This document shows positions 26,101-31,279 of a stretch of 35,938 nucleotides of DNA, piece after piece; the first letter of the stretch is position 1; each line of letters opens with the position of its first letter. The notes below the pieces were generated by a model that was not told where the DNA came from, did no database searches, and saw only the letters and a program-made list of their open reading frames with translations. The stretch lies in IMG/VR virus record IMGVR_UViG_3300005581_000051, positions 1 through 35,938 of that record. One strand, written 5' to 3'. The position numbers and the translations under genes are program-made. Source of the stretch: a virus.

Positions 26101-27344
26101 TGTGCTTGATCAATATCTGGAACTTGTCCGTCTGCTGCTGCTGCCGCTATAATAACATCTTGATGGTACCATCTGTTATAACGACTCCACTGGTTCCTGT
26201 CAGGGCTAGCACGATTAATAACAATATAATCTTTGTCTCTAGGGAAAGAAGTTAGTGTACTAAATGGAGATTGATCAAATGGTTCATCATCAAATAATAA
26301 AGCCGTTTCTTGCGAATATGAACTTATAATTTCAAGGTCGCTATCAGAGACTAGGTTAATGGCTGTACCTACACCTTCAACATACCAATAGCCTGAAGAA
26401 TAAATTGACGGGGTAACATTGCCTGTGAAGAATAATTTCATACCATTAGATAACGGAATACCGTTGCTCATAGTGTATGTTTTCTTGCCAATTATATCAG
26501 TTGTGAGATCTAAAAATGTATTTTCATCGATATCTTTTATAGAAAACACACCACCTGTGTTTGCATCAACTTCGCTGACATAAAATAACACATCAGGAGA
26601 ATCACTAGGAACAGTGAATGTAATTGTTCCAGATTGAACTGCGCTTGCAGATACTCCGTCAGTATAACGTTCTAATGGTCCCGCTACTCTAACTGTTTTA
26701 ATTGAAAACGGATTATTAGGAGCAGTGATATCAAAACTGTAGGTCTGTCCTCTGTACAATGTCAGTGCAGGATTACGAGTAAGTCCGTCTGGTGTGAAGA
26801 TATAAACATAGTTGTCACCTTCGTCTTCTGTAGTAACAGTATATGTGCTAGAAATAGCTTGTTGTTGGCCTTGAACCTCAATTGGTGTGGGCCCGTAAGG
26901 TAGCCAGTAATACTGTTGAAAGTTTACAAATTTGTCCCAGTTAATATGTGGATTCCATGCATAAAATTCTTGCTTGTTTAGTCTTTCATGGTTAGTAACA
27001 TTGCCGCCATTAGTCTCTACATGATTGATATGATCAATATAGTCTTTATAAAAACTAGTGTTGCCTAAATAATCCTGAATAACTGCTGCTGGCTCTAATT
27101 GATAATTTTGTCTATCAGCATCCGTGGCTGCAATGAATACGTCAGAAGATTTAACGGCTTTGGCGTTCTTTCTTCCAATGTATCCTGTTAGTTTTTTAAC
27201 TGTTCCTGGCTGTGTTAGTTGATCCAGTGTAGCTGACAAAAACTTTTTGTTGCTGTCAGTTCTGTAAAAACGAGGAAGTAAGTCAGCAGTCTTCCTGCCT
27301 TCACTATTAGACAATGGTAGACTTGATTCGTTTTGATTAGCCAT
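14145..27344 (-). CDS. Giant virion structural protein, gp7/gp8-position wedge or fibre protein (4399 aa)
   Basis: This unbroken 13.2-kb gene lies directly after gp6, where T4 has gp7 and gp8, and starts in a TAATG overlap with gp6. The N-terminus (TADLLPRFYRTDSNKKFLSA, then YAWNPHINWDKFVNFQQYYW) is the start typical of giant marine-myovirus tail proteins. Residues about 165-275 look cupredoxin-like (NPALTLYRGQTYSFDI, GTITFTVPSDSPDVLFY) but lack the copper ligands. A GHDGSITIAFGDYRD motif sits at 1093. Residues about 2165-2575 form a seven-blade FG-GAP/integrin-like propeller. Glycine-rich GRGY/GEGY repeats occur near 2975-3030 and 3335-3395. Repeated beta-sandwich units with a VYVNG-like strand run from about 3440 to 4140. 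No membrane segment or protease motif is visible. The role in wedge assembly or host binding is inferred. Confidence 0.88.
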   Translation of the reverse strand: MANQNESSLPLSNSEGRKTADLLPRFYRTDSNKKFLSATLDQLTQPGTVKKLTGYIGRKNAKAVKSSDVFIAATDADRQNYQLEPAAVIQDYLGNTSFYKDYIDHINHVETNGGNVTNHERLNKQEFYAWNPHINWDKFVNFQQYYWLPYGPTPIEVQGQQQAISSTYTVTTEDEGDNYVYIFTPDGLTRNPALTLYRGQTYSFDITAPNNPFSIKTVRVAGPLERYTDGVSASAVQSGTITFTVPSDSPDVLFYVSEVDANTGGVFSIKDIDENTFLDLTTDIIGKKTYTMSNGIPLSNGMKLFFTGNVTPSIYSSGYWYVEGVGTAINLVSDSDLEIISSYSQETALLFDDEPFDQSPFSTLTSFPRDKDYIVINRASPDRNQWSRYNRWYHQDVIIAAAAADGQVPDIDQAQRATRPIIEFEAGLKLFNFGHQSKKNVDVVDTFTTDVFSTIEGSLGYNIDGIDLANGMRVLFTADPDRFVNGKIFKVNFIDITEPGRRIDFLGNTGVDIVDNIITSTTAHGLATGNQIIYLNNANSNIEGLINRQVYYVMVIDATHIRLYTDKILLTQANIINTGDGIHTVETFNGYRHQINLTEDIDTTPIENETVLVKTGAQYQGSMFWYNGTVWKLGQQKTTINQSPLFDIFDENGVSYGDVSVYDGSNFHGTKVFSYKVGTGNNDTALGFPLSYQNISNIGDIVFEFNLLKDSFNYKQVISVLSKTTDIGYLKVITDLTTVDYQNGWTLSKIANVQPIVRTFKESELINNFPIDVYDFKDKLDDLEVNVYINGLRQNKDSYTVVDGTIRKLLVLNKDVNITDVVTLKCFAAQAKNENGYYELPLSLQNNPLNDNVTQFTLGQVIDHVDTIVEHITTFSGAYPGYSNLRDIGNITPYGTRFVQHSGPMNLSLYHLGSQTANIIKALEKSRNDYGKFKRAFITFASESGIDTETKQHVDFILQELAKDKTKTQSYYLSDMFAYAGGTRSEYTVLDPRVTTYPLTTAFNLNSLSNQAANIYLNGEQLVHGRDYIFGTDVFFEILTTLTEGDVIEAYEYTSTDGSYCPATPSKLGLYPLFEPKIYIDDTYLETTEVIQGHDGSITIAFGDYRDALILELEKRIFNNVKVNYNTQIFDIYNIIPGYSRTTAYSKVEVDSVMSQYFFQWATNIAQDYTQQNNALWDRLDSFTWNYRNNSLPDNSSSPAFWRGIYRWTLDTDRPHTHPWECLGFSIEPKWWQEVYGPLPYTNNNYVLWDDIKHGIVREPGVPIRTLSKFARTVLENGYPVDEDGNLVSPYNAGHVSGYINPTAEGYYVFGDVGPVESAWRRSSYYAFSVIQTALLLQPNHVLGTCLDRSRIVRNLNDQLVYADTSLRIQLSDLVLPSTASSTVRTNTAGLINYIVDYITSDVTLLVSQYANDLSALTNKISSKLGGFTSKSKFRLLLDSKSLSSSGGVFVPEENYEIIFNVSSPIKKLVYSGIVITKYADGYEVRGYNNDHPYFTYYPYTLSGRTINVGGISESYIEWTEGKYYVAGKLIRANNQYYRVKTTHQSGEKFDVSYYTRLAELPVTGGRSAELRKAWDTSKEQTVSYGTKFSSIQSIVDFIQGYGVYLEAQGFVFDEFNVDLKNVNNWETSIKEFLFWSTQNWAEGSVISLSPAANTLVLNSTNSVVNNVVDTFFEYKIFRVDGQKLPADNINSFREGNQFVLKPENTNHGIYGATLYLVQKEHVLLLDNTTLFNDVIYDQAPGYRQERIKVSGYLSTNWNGGFNIPGFIYDQAIITNWTVWTDYNLGDIVKYKEFYYSARAFLPGVELFDSDSWIKLDEKPVSQMLPNWNYKADQFSDFYSLDSDNFDIGQQKMAQHLIGYQKRQYLENIIQDDVSQYKFYQGMIIEKGTQNVFNKLFDVLSADSQDSLTFNEEWAVRVGNYGASDSFKEVEFKLDESKFKLNPQPFELTSTIDPTVVDFVYRQTPADVYIKPVGYTNNIWPLANTNDYLRTPGYVRYEDVKLHVDTLTDLITKDISTFIEGDYVWCAFEGRDWNVYRFTHSNFDIENVEYTAGTLTITCSKIPSIAAGDVLGIENANKIKGFHVVSSVQGRKIYITTTVAGWTNPFADLAEVLVYQFDSVRTGSIDSLNEIIPTNLKVNEQVWVDDNGQGLYSVYNNNPVFSEQTLSNFAPVSNLNFGKAVAISPNGYVTAVATNNDSIIIYTKSSSTSLWVAHDEYLPNLNLADPANLNFGKELAFSTDGEWLAIAATTASEVNGSVFAEQGYVALYRKASESNYNFEQLLVSQAPVAYEQFGSKLAFTKNGSQYILAVSATGFNNGTGKVYFYEFTSNSWTTYASPKTAGTRNLFGYDIAFSESADIFVASAPVDLANTESSYEGKVYVYRLANNLYTLETTLDSTTVDLTARAKFGQSISLSTNGKYLAVGAPFTDADSVDAGKVFVFDVADNFNLHQTIVSSKKELNAKFGYTVNFMNTDESLVIFSASGDIEKLTTFIEGGLTTFDNNTLRIVDYQVDSGRVDIFDRYATKFIFGESLTSDSTSIDLYGTSIAIATDYILISAPEDSLTYDRQGSVYAYTRPLTARSWIAEYTETSRPDVYKIKKAFIYNRTKNVLTSYIDVVDASQGKIPGPADQEISYKTYFDPATYSVGNSTVNVDDGMNWTKDQVGMLWWDLTRARFLDNRAGGVVYRSTTWNTLYDTASIDIYEWVETKYLPSEWDKLSPTDKGNSLGISGTSRYGDAVYSVKKRYDAVSKTFQNTYYYWVKNPTVAPNVIGRSLSAYNVSKLISDPISEGYSCLALTGADSFSLVNVTGLIDSTDFNLTVQYWTVSLDYIGTNAHSQWKIISEHPNTILPVELENKWIHSLVGKDENDRLVPDIKLPFKQQYGINFRPRQSMFINRVEALKQYIERVNAVLATNLIVDDYDLTDLEGYNSPPSTVTGQWDITIDTNAELRFVGVATLEQARLTPVIENGRIIGADIVSAGRGYVNAPYVIISSTGKNAVVKTKINAAGQVTGVEIINKGEGYQPNTTFTVRPFAVLVLSDSNTFDKWTTYTWNSTELIWDREKGQAFDVTKYWDYMDWYATGYNQFTKIDHLVDNTYQLALLESNVGSIVRVKNIGSGGWLLLEKYNNIATIDYTQNYSVVGRENGTIQFSSNLYNYSAIGYDSVLFDSAQYDDLATIELKIIIDTIKNKILIDEFKVEYLKLFFASLRYALHEQTFIDWAFKTSFVKATHNVGNLSQKVTYNNDNLENFEDYIKEVKPYKTQIREYVSSYTGIEYSQSSVTDFDLIPTINSKFEVAPVTVTVSSTGEIETSSPEITSYPWKHWYDHVGFTVQSIALVDGGSGYISNPVVRIEGGYGTGATAKAYIANGRVNRLVLISKGTGYLKAPTIIIDGGLSVNGVAARAAVVIESEVVRSNKIAIKFDRISRTYVVTELEETETFTGTGSQLQFVLKFSPNGDRSTSSVTVNNIDVLRNEYTLQTKTTASRGFTSYYGVLILETAPAQGEIVSVTYTKNFNHLSATDRINFYYNPTSGMYGKDLAQLMTGIDYGGTQITGLGFNVRGGWMVGTNGEDIAPDAWESFDATFDDKIFSAGASQYTYDLDYSPTDGEEINVYVNGQRIDDSEFVTYPMPGKPYVVMTPIIGDGTTQVFTLPNLNLTINVNDKVIFRKSTSDGSYTPLENEYDTQLSGGAFEGTALTSATGIAPDDIILEGSGLVTPLTSAAPEEIVPGHISDAVAIKVYQLPTAGSAKIMFKNFICDGATNEFNMGQIPGNLASIFVKVDSNILRQGIDYTVNWQDSTVTLLTAPPPADKEILSVITFSVASESLLDSDYFISDGATLEYVTNAPWIEGIGSVVLVDGLAVDYELFQTTDAYASLDKVGIRFAAARPVNELITYMITADENQTASIIKIETLPTDGVLDTFTLANPIGTTEPYANNVLVSAGNFIYRTTVNEYFVLENNTLDYTLAAYKSPPYVPTPTDFAIFVNGAQLTYGSGYVIDYSGVTINLRAEAYVEGATLTVAKLAYENYTINGNQINFTTPPTGTVEVISFYNHSVEAIQRETEYTSLSGSLVSGTYDYFRAKHLVGGKFKLSRSVVTDDYVWVIKNGKILTHSVDYYLDADHVTVKLAAPMETTDYLDIVCFSDQHIKSSYGYMQFKDILNRTHYKRISKAKSTRLARDLLQKDAEILLVDGSKLSSPNPVLNLPGIIEINGERIEYFTKVGNTLGQLRRATLGTGAPNVHLEHTLVLDIGPTETIPYADTHVIETSISNGSTSNVALRYIPTSVNEIDVFVGGYKLKKVDYTLFEESNGYPYSPEGDSNFTAEFSVNGVASGISLTDQAAADTRIVVIKKTGTQWGETDLHNSNSEIANFIKNSEAIFPEYLTDKYQYTLSNNQND
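14930..17060 (-). repeat. C-terminal beta-sandwich repeat array in the giant protein
   Basis: Residues about 3440-4140 hold roughly seven to eight degenerate units of the form DG-x-F-x-L, then V-x-VNG or VDG, then DY-x-V, then I-x-L-x-AP, then D-x-I-x-V. Examples are SVTVNNIDVLRNEYTL, EINVYVNGQRIDDSEF, IFVKVDSNILRQGIDY, VVLVDGLAVDYELF and FAIFVNGAQLTYGSGY. Such arrays usually form rod-like fibres. Unit borders are by eye. Confidence 0.6.
19620..20822 (-). other. Seven-blade FG-GAP/integrin-like beta-propeller domain in the giant protein
   Basis: Seven units begin with FG or YG and end with a G-x-V-x-x-Y/F strand: NFGKAVAISPNG, NFGKELAFSTDG, QFGSKLAFTKNG, LFGYDIAFSESA, KFGQSISLSTNG, KFGYTVNFMNTD and YGTSIAIATD. 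Closing strands include GYVALY, GKVYFYEF, GKVYVYRL, GKVFVFDV and GSVYAYTR. The spacing averages near 58 residues. GLYSVYNNNPVFSEQTL just upstream may be the strand that closes the ring with blade seven. Confidence 0.75.
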
Positions 27345-30300
27345 TAGTTAGTTCCTGCACTAGTTATAGTTTGTTGGCTAGCAGTAGTTGAAGATACAGT
27401 GATTATGCCTGAGCTTCTAATCTTGCTTGCAGTTATTGCTGAGATAATTTCAATATTGCTCACTGTTGCACCGTTGATGAATATTTGATCTTTTTCTGCA
27501 CGTATTTCATATAGACTTCCAAACGTCAATAATGATTGTTTAGGTACAATAATAAAATTAACAATATTAGGTGTTAGCCTATTCATTACATATGCTGATA
27601 GTTCTGTAAAATAAAAGTCTCCGCCGAAGTCCCAATTTTCTAAAGCAAAAAATTCGTTAATTGCAGATAATACTTTTGATTTAACATCATTGTCGCTAAT
27701 AACAACTTCAGAATTTTTTACAATTTTAAATGTTGCTTGTACATCTGAAGATGCCTTATCTCCAAATAATACTTTGTATTTTACAGGATGGTAGATAATT
27801 TCATCGCTGATAGATTTAATTTTGTTTAGTTCAGTAGACAATAAATTGTATAAGAAATCTGAACTAGGAGCAAGTGGCTCGACTGTTCGCGATCCGTCTA
27901 GCCATTCTCTAAATGTTTTGTCGTAATCTTTAGTTAATATGAATACGTCAACTAAATTGGTTAGTCCTGGATCAATTCTAGACTCGTAGTCTGCGTTATG
28001 GATATATTGAAACTTAATGTTAGAACGACCAACGTATACTCGATAATTTAAACTTACAATAAATCCATCAGTAGAGCTATATTGTTTAACTACATCAGTA
28101 TCAATAAAATAATAGTATTGGCCATTAACACCGCTAATAGGTTCTGTACTTAAAATAACAACAGTATTATTAGAGTTGTCAACCCAACGATAGTCTTCTT
28201 GCCCTTGTGCAATAGTGTACAACTCAAGTACAACATACTGATTAGTAGTAGGATCGACAATCTCATCAAATATAGACGGATCATCTACCACACTGTCATC
28301 GTCTGAATCGCTAAAAGTGACTTGAATCTTCTTAGTATCAACGTAGCCATCAAGCCCTCTATACTCTTCTGAAATTTCCCAATCACGATCATAAGTGTAG
28401 GGACTTGTTCCGCCTGACGTTGCAGGATCTGTATTAATACTTAATACTTTAATTTTGTCTTTGACAATGGTATTAGATCTAGTGTCATAAATTTTATCGC
28501 TAGCATCAAAGTAAAAACGCAGTTGTTGATCACTTTCAAATATAAATCTCAATAGTCTAGATGTAACTGTGTAAAATTCTGAGTCAGTAGTGAACAATAA
28601 TAACCAACTAGCGTCTAATTGTTGATTACTATTATTTCCTTGATTACCCAAACTAAAATCAGCAGCAGTATTTAGATTTACTTCGAATACAATTTTCCAA
28701 GTACGTGTTTCAACATCGTATCTTAGACCAAAAGGTTTATTAGAAAATACTAAATCTACCATGGTGTTAATCGTGTTAGTATCAAGCGTGGTTCTCCATG
28801 CTGGAATAATTTGACTTAATATTGCACCAGTTGGTATGACATCGTTTAGTACAACTGTGCCAGAACCGTCTACTAGTGTACCAGTATTATTGTTTGAACC
28901 GTCACCACTAACTGATACAATTTTGCACCATAGATTAGTAGTCGCATGCGATACTGTTGCCGTGCCTGTTACTAATGCATTGTTATTAGCTTTATTAAAA
29001 TACTTGCCGGTAGGTGCTACAAATTTAACTAGTGCGCCTGCTGTGACAAATCTTAACGAAGTACTGGTATAAGATCCTAATTTAAAAGGCACGTTAGATT
29101 CATTTTTAATATAGCCAGTACTTTGATTAACATCAGTAGTCTTGTTAAACCAAGATACATTTTCATCGCCTACTGTCTTTGCAGTAAACTTAGAATAATA
29201 ATAGTCTCGTAATTGTTTTGACTTAAGAGTTTCTAAAAGTTGATTATAAATTACAGCTTCAATGTCTGTTTGAGTTGTGTAACTAAATCTAAAACTATCA
29301 GTATATTCTTGTTTATACAGAGCACCATCATCTGCAAACAAGTTAGTCTTAGAATATTTGCCAGTAGGATCTACTAGATCAAAATAACGACTAATACCGC
29401 TCGAGCTGCGATTTACTGCTTTAACTTTAACTACCTGTTGATTTACGGCCAGCGGACTGATGTTGTAATCTTCTCCCGTAATCATACGATTTTGTGTATA
29501 ATATGTTGCAGGAGCATTAGACTTGATACTAGTATTAGATTCTGTTTCAGAAGCATTGGCTACTGAACTTTGTAGATTCATAGTCACTGACAATGTTTCC
29601 ATTTGATTTAAATTAGAAACATACGGAATTTCAATTGCAATATTTCTAATATCTTTTGGATTAATAGTGTAGCTAATGCCATTACTTTGTCTATAGTAGA
29701 CACGGAACGAGCCTTGTGGTAAATTACCAAAAGTTCCATCGCTGAAAGATAAGCTGACACGATCATCAGTGCGAGTAACAACACTATAGATATTTCTAAT
29801 AGATTTCTTTAAACTATTATAGATAGCGTTATTACCTTCAAGCGCAGGAATTTTTGCCCAATATTCTGATTCTAATCCTGCAGAATTTAACTTATACAAC
29901 CATACGTCATCATTGTTAATGTTAGTAGCATCAATATCAACTGTTTCGTTTGTGCTAGGTTGATTGATCGTAAATGTACCTTGATTTAAAATGCCCTGAC
30001 GGAAGTGTATAAAGAAACCAGTATTAGCACTACCGTTGCCGCGGCCATCATTACGATAGATAAATGCCAGTCTGTTACCTACTGCTGGAGGCTCTTCATA
30101 TATTTCTGTTTTGTCTTTAAAGGTAGTACTAACTACTTCAAAAGGTAATACACGGCCGTCTACTGCTTTTGTAAATCCGTAAACTGGAACATCTGTATTG
30201 CTGGCTTGAAAGCGGTATTGTTCTGTAGGAATACCATAAATTTCATTCTTATCGTCTGGATTTCCAAACTGACGATTAACTGGTAAGGATGCGTTGATTA

Positions 30301-30775
30301 CTTTGATAAACTGATCATACCAGTTGGCGTTTGCAGGATCATTCCAACTGATCACTTGTCCAGAAAGATTACGGCCGTTTGAGTCGTAGACGTTTTGACT
30401 AGTAGAAACTGTGGTAAATTTTAATAATCCGCTGCCTGCAATGTTTCTTTTAGGATTGTAACTTAGTAACTGAGCAAGGCGTAGTACTGACTCACGGCGT
30501 TCTGCTAGCTCTAAAAAGTTATCACGAGCATTTAGATCAATACGAAAGGCAATGCTTTGACCTAAAAAAGCAATTAGATCAATAAGTGCTAGGTATTCAC
30601 TGCTTTCAATATAGTCATTAAAATCTTCAGGATAATTTTCCCTAATATAATTAACCATAACTCTACGTAGATTTTCAAAGTCATAGCTTTGAAAGTCTGC
30701 GTTACGGAAGCTCTGGTATATGCGTTTCCAATCTTCCGCTACTAGTAATCTATTTTGTCTATCAGTTGTTGACAT
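27344..30775 (-). CDS. 6: Baseplate wedge subunit gp6 (1143 aa)
   Basis: Gp6 forms the ring of dimers that joins baseplate wedges in T4. The N-terminus (RIYQSFRNADFQSYDFENLR, then NYIRENYPEDFNDYIESSEY, LIDLIAFLGQSIAFRIDLNA, RDNFLELAERRESVLRLAQL) is the conserved gp6 start seen in marine T4-like phages. The C-terminal part (VKSKVLSAINEFFALENWDF, GGDFYFTELSAYVMNRL, then LYEIRAEKDQIFING) matches the gp6 core fold and dimer region. It is much longer than T4 gp6 (about 660 aa), with extra beta-rich sequence in the middle. The start is taken at ATG 30775; an upstream TTG at 30787 adds four residues and is less likely. A TAAATA-type promoter candidate precedes it, and the giant gene overlaps its stop. 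Confidence 0.9.
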   Translation of the reverse strand: MSTTDRQNRLLVAEDWKRIYQSFRNADFQSYDFENLRRVMVNYIRENYPEDFNDYIESSEYLALIDLIAFLGQSIAFRIDLNARDNFLELAERRESVLRLAQLLSYNPKRNIAGSGLLKFTTVSTSQNVYDSNGRNLSGQVISWNDPANANWYDQFIKVINASLPVNRQFGNPDDKNEIYGIPTEQYRFQASNTDVPVYGFTKAVDGRVLPFEVVSTTFKDKTEIYEEPPAVGNRLAFIYRNDGRGNGSANTGFFIHFRQGILNQGTFTINQPSTNETVDIDATNINNDDVWLYKLNSAGLESEYWAKIPALEGNNAIYNSLKKSIRNIYSVVTRTDDRVSLSFSDGTFGNLPQGSFRVYYRQSNGISYTINPKDIRNIAIEIPYVSNLNQMETLSVTMNLQSSVANASETESNTSIKSNAPATYYTQNRMITGEDYNISPLAVNQQVVKVKAVNRSSSGISRYFDLVDPTGKYSKTNLFADDGALYKQEYTDSFRFSYTTQTDIEAVIYNQLLETLKSKQLRDYYYSKFTAKTVGDENVSWFNKTTDVNQSTGYIKNESNVPFKLGSYTSTSLRFVTAGALVKFVAPTGKYFNKANNNALVTGTATVSHATTNLWCKIVSVSGDGSNNNTGTLVDGSGTVVLNDVIPTGAILSQIIPAWRTTLDTNTINTMVDLVFSNKPFGLRYDVETRTWKIVFEVNLNTAADFSLGNQGNNSNQQLDASWLLLFTTDSEFYTVTSRLLRFIFESDQQLRFYFDASDKIYDTRSNTIVKDKIKVLSINTDPATSGGTSPYTYDRDWEISEEYRGLDGYVDTKKIQVTFSDSDDDSVVDDPSIFDEIVDPTTNQYVVLELYTIAQGQEDYRWVDNSNNTVVILSTEPISGVNGQYYYFIDTDVVKQYSSTDGFIVSLNYRVYVGRSNIKFQYIHNADYESRIDPGLTNLVDVFILTKDYDKTFREWLDGSRTVEPLAPSSDFLYNLLSTELNKIKSISDEIIYHPVKYKVLFGDKASSDVQATFKIVKNSEVVISDNDVKSKVLSAINEFFALENWDFGGDFYFTELSAYVMNRLTPNIVNFIIVPKQSLLTFGSLYEIRAEKDQIFINGATVSNIEIISAITASKIRSSGIITVSSTTASQQTITSAGTN

Positions 30776-30794
30776 ACGCTTTCCCAATTATTGA

Positions 30795-30802
30795 GTATTT
30801 AG
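30795..30802 (-). promoter_or_regulatory. Candidate late promoter CTAAATAC before gp6
   Basis: CTAAATAC on the - strand lies 19 bases before the gp6 ATG in the 52-base gap after gp25. The octamer is identical to that before fibre gene 1. A short TACGCT/AGCGTA inverted pair flanks it (30775-30780 and 30801-30806), which may be chance. It would start the gp6-giant transcript. Confidence 0.5.
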
Positions 30803-30827
30803 CGTATATTATTATGTGTGTAGTTAA

Positions 30828-31271
30828 TTACATACCAGACAAGCCGTTGGCTTTGTCAAACTTTAACTGTATAGCTTCTTGTATGTTGTAGGGATAGTAA
30901 ACCACGGTGCATTCAATCTGTATGCCTGTTTCATAAGGCGTAACTGTTATCTGTTCTGCACGGATTCTAGGATCATAATTGACAATTGTTTCAACATCTT
31001 TAATGATTATATCACGAATTTGATCTGTTAATGGTTCAAATAATACGTCCCAAATAACAGTGCCAAACTCAGGTTGTTCAAGCCTTTCGCCTAGTCTAAT
31101 ATGAAAATGATTCAACATGTCTTGTTTAATTAGATTCAAATCATAGAGTGCAAAACTCTCAGAGGCAGCAGAAATTGTACTAAAGCCTTTGTAGGTCTTA
31201 GTACCAGGAATAACCTGTCCTTGTGATGTGCCTTTTAGGACAATCTTGTCATATAATCTAGATGCTGCCAT
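30828..31271 (-). CDS. 25: Baseplate wedge subunit gp25 (147 aa)
   Basis: Gp25 is the most conserved baseplate wedge protein of contractile tails and related injection systems. It nucleates sheath assembly and links the wedge to the sheath. The signature region is clear: HFHIRLGERLEQPEFGTVIW, then DVLFEPLTDQIRDIIIKDVE, then IVNYDPRIRAEQITVTPYET, ending IQIECTVVYYPYNIQEAIQL. The length is close to T4 gp25 (132 aa), with about 30 extra residues at the N-terminus (GTKTYKGFSTI), as in marine relatives. It follows gp5 after an 8-base gap with a weak ribosome site (GAAGG). Confidence 0.93.
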   Translation of the reverse strand: MAASRLYDKIVLKGTSQGQVIPGTKTYKGFSTISAASESFALYDLNLIKQDMLNHFHIRLGERLEQPEFGTVIWDVLFEPLTDQIRDIIIKDVETIVNYDPRIRAEQITVTPYETGIQIECTVVYYPYNIQEAIQLKFDKANGLSGM

Positions 31272-31279
31272 AGTAGTAT

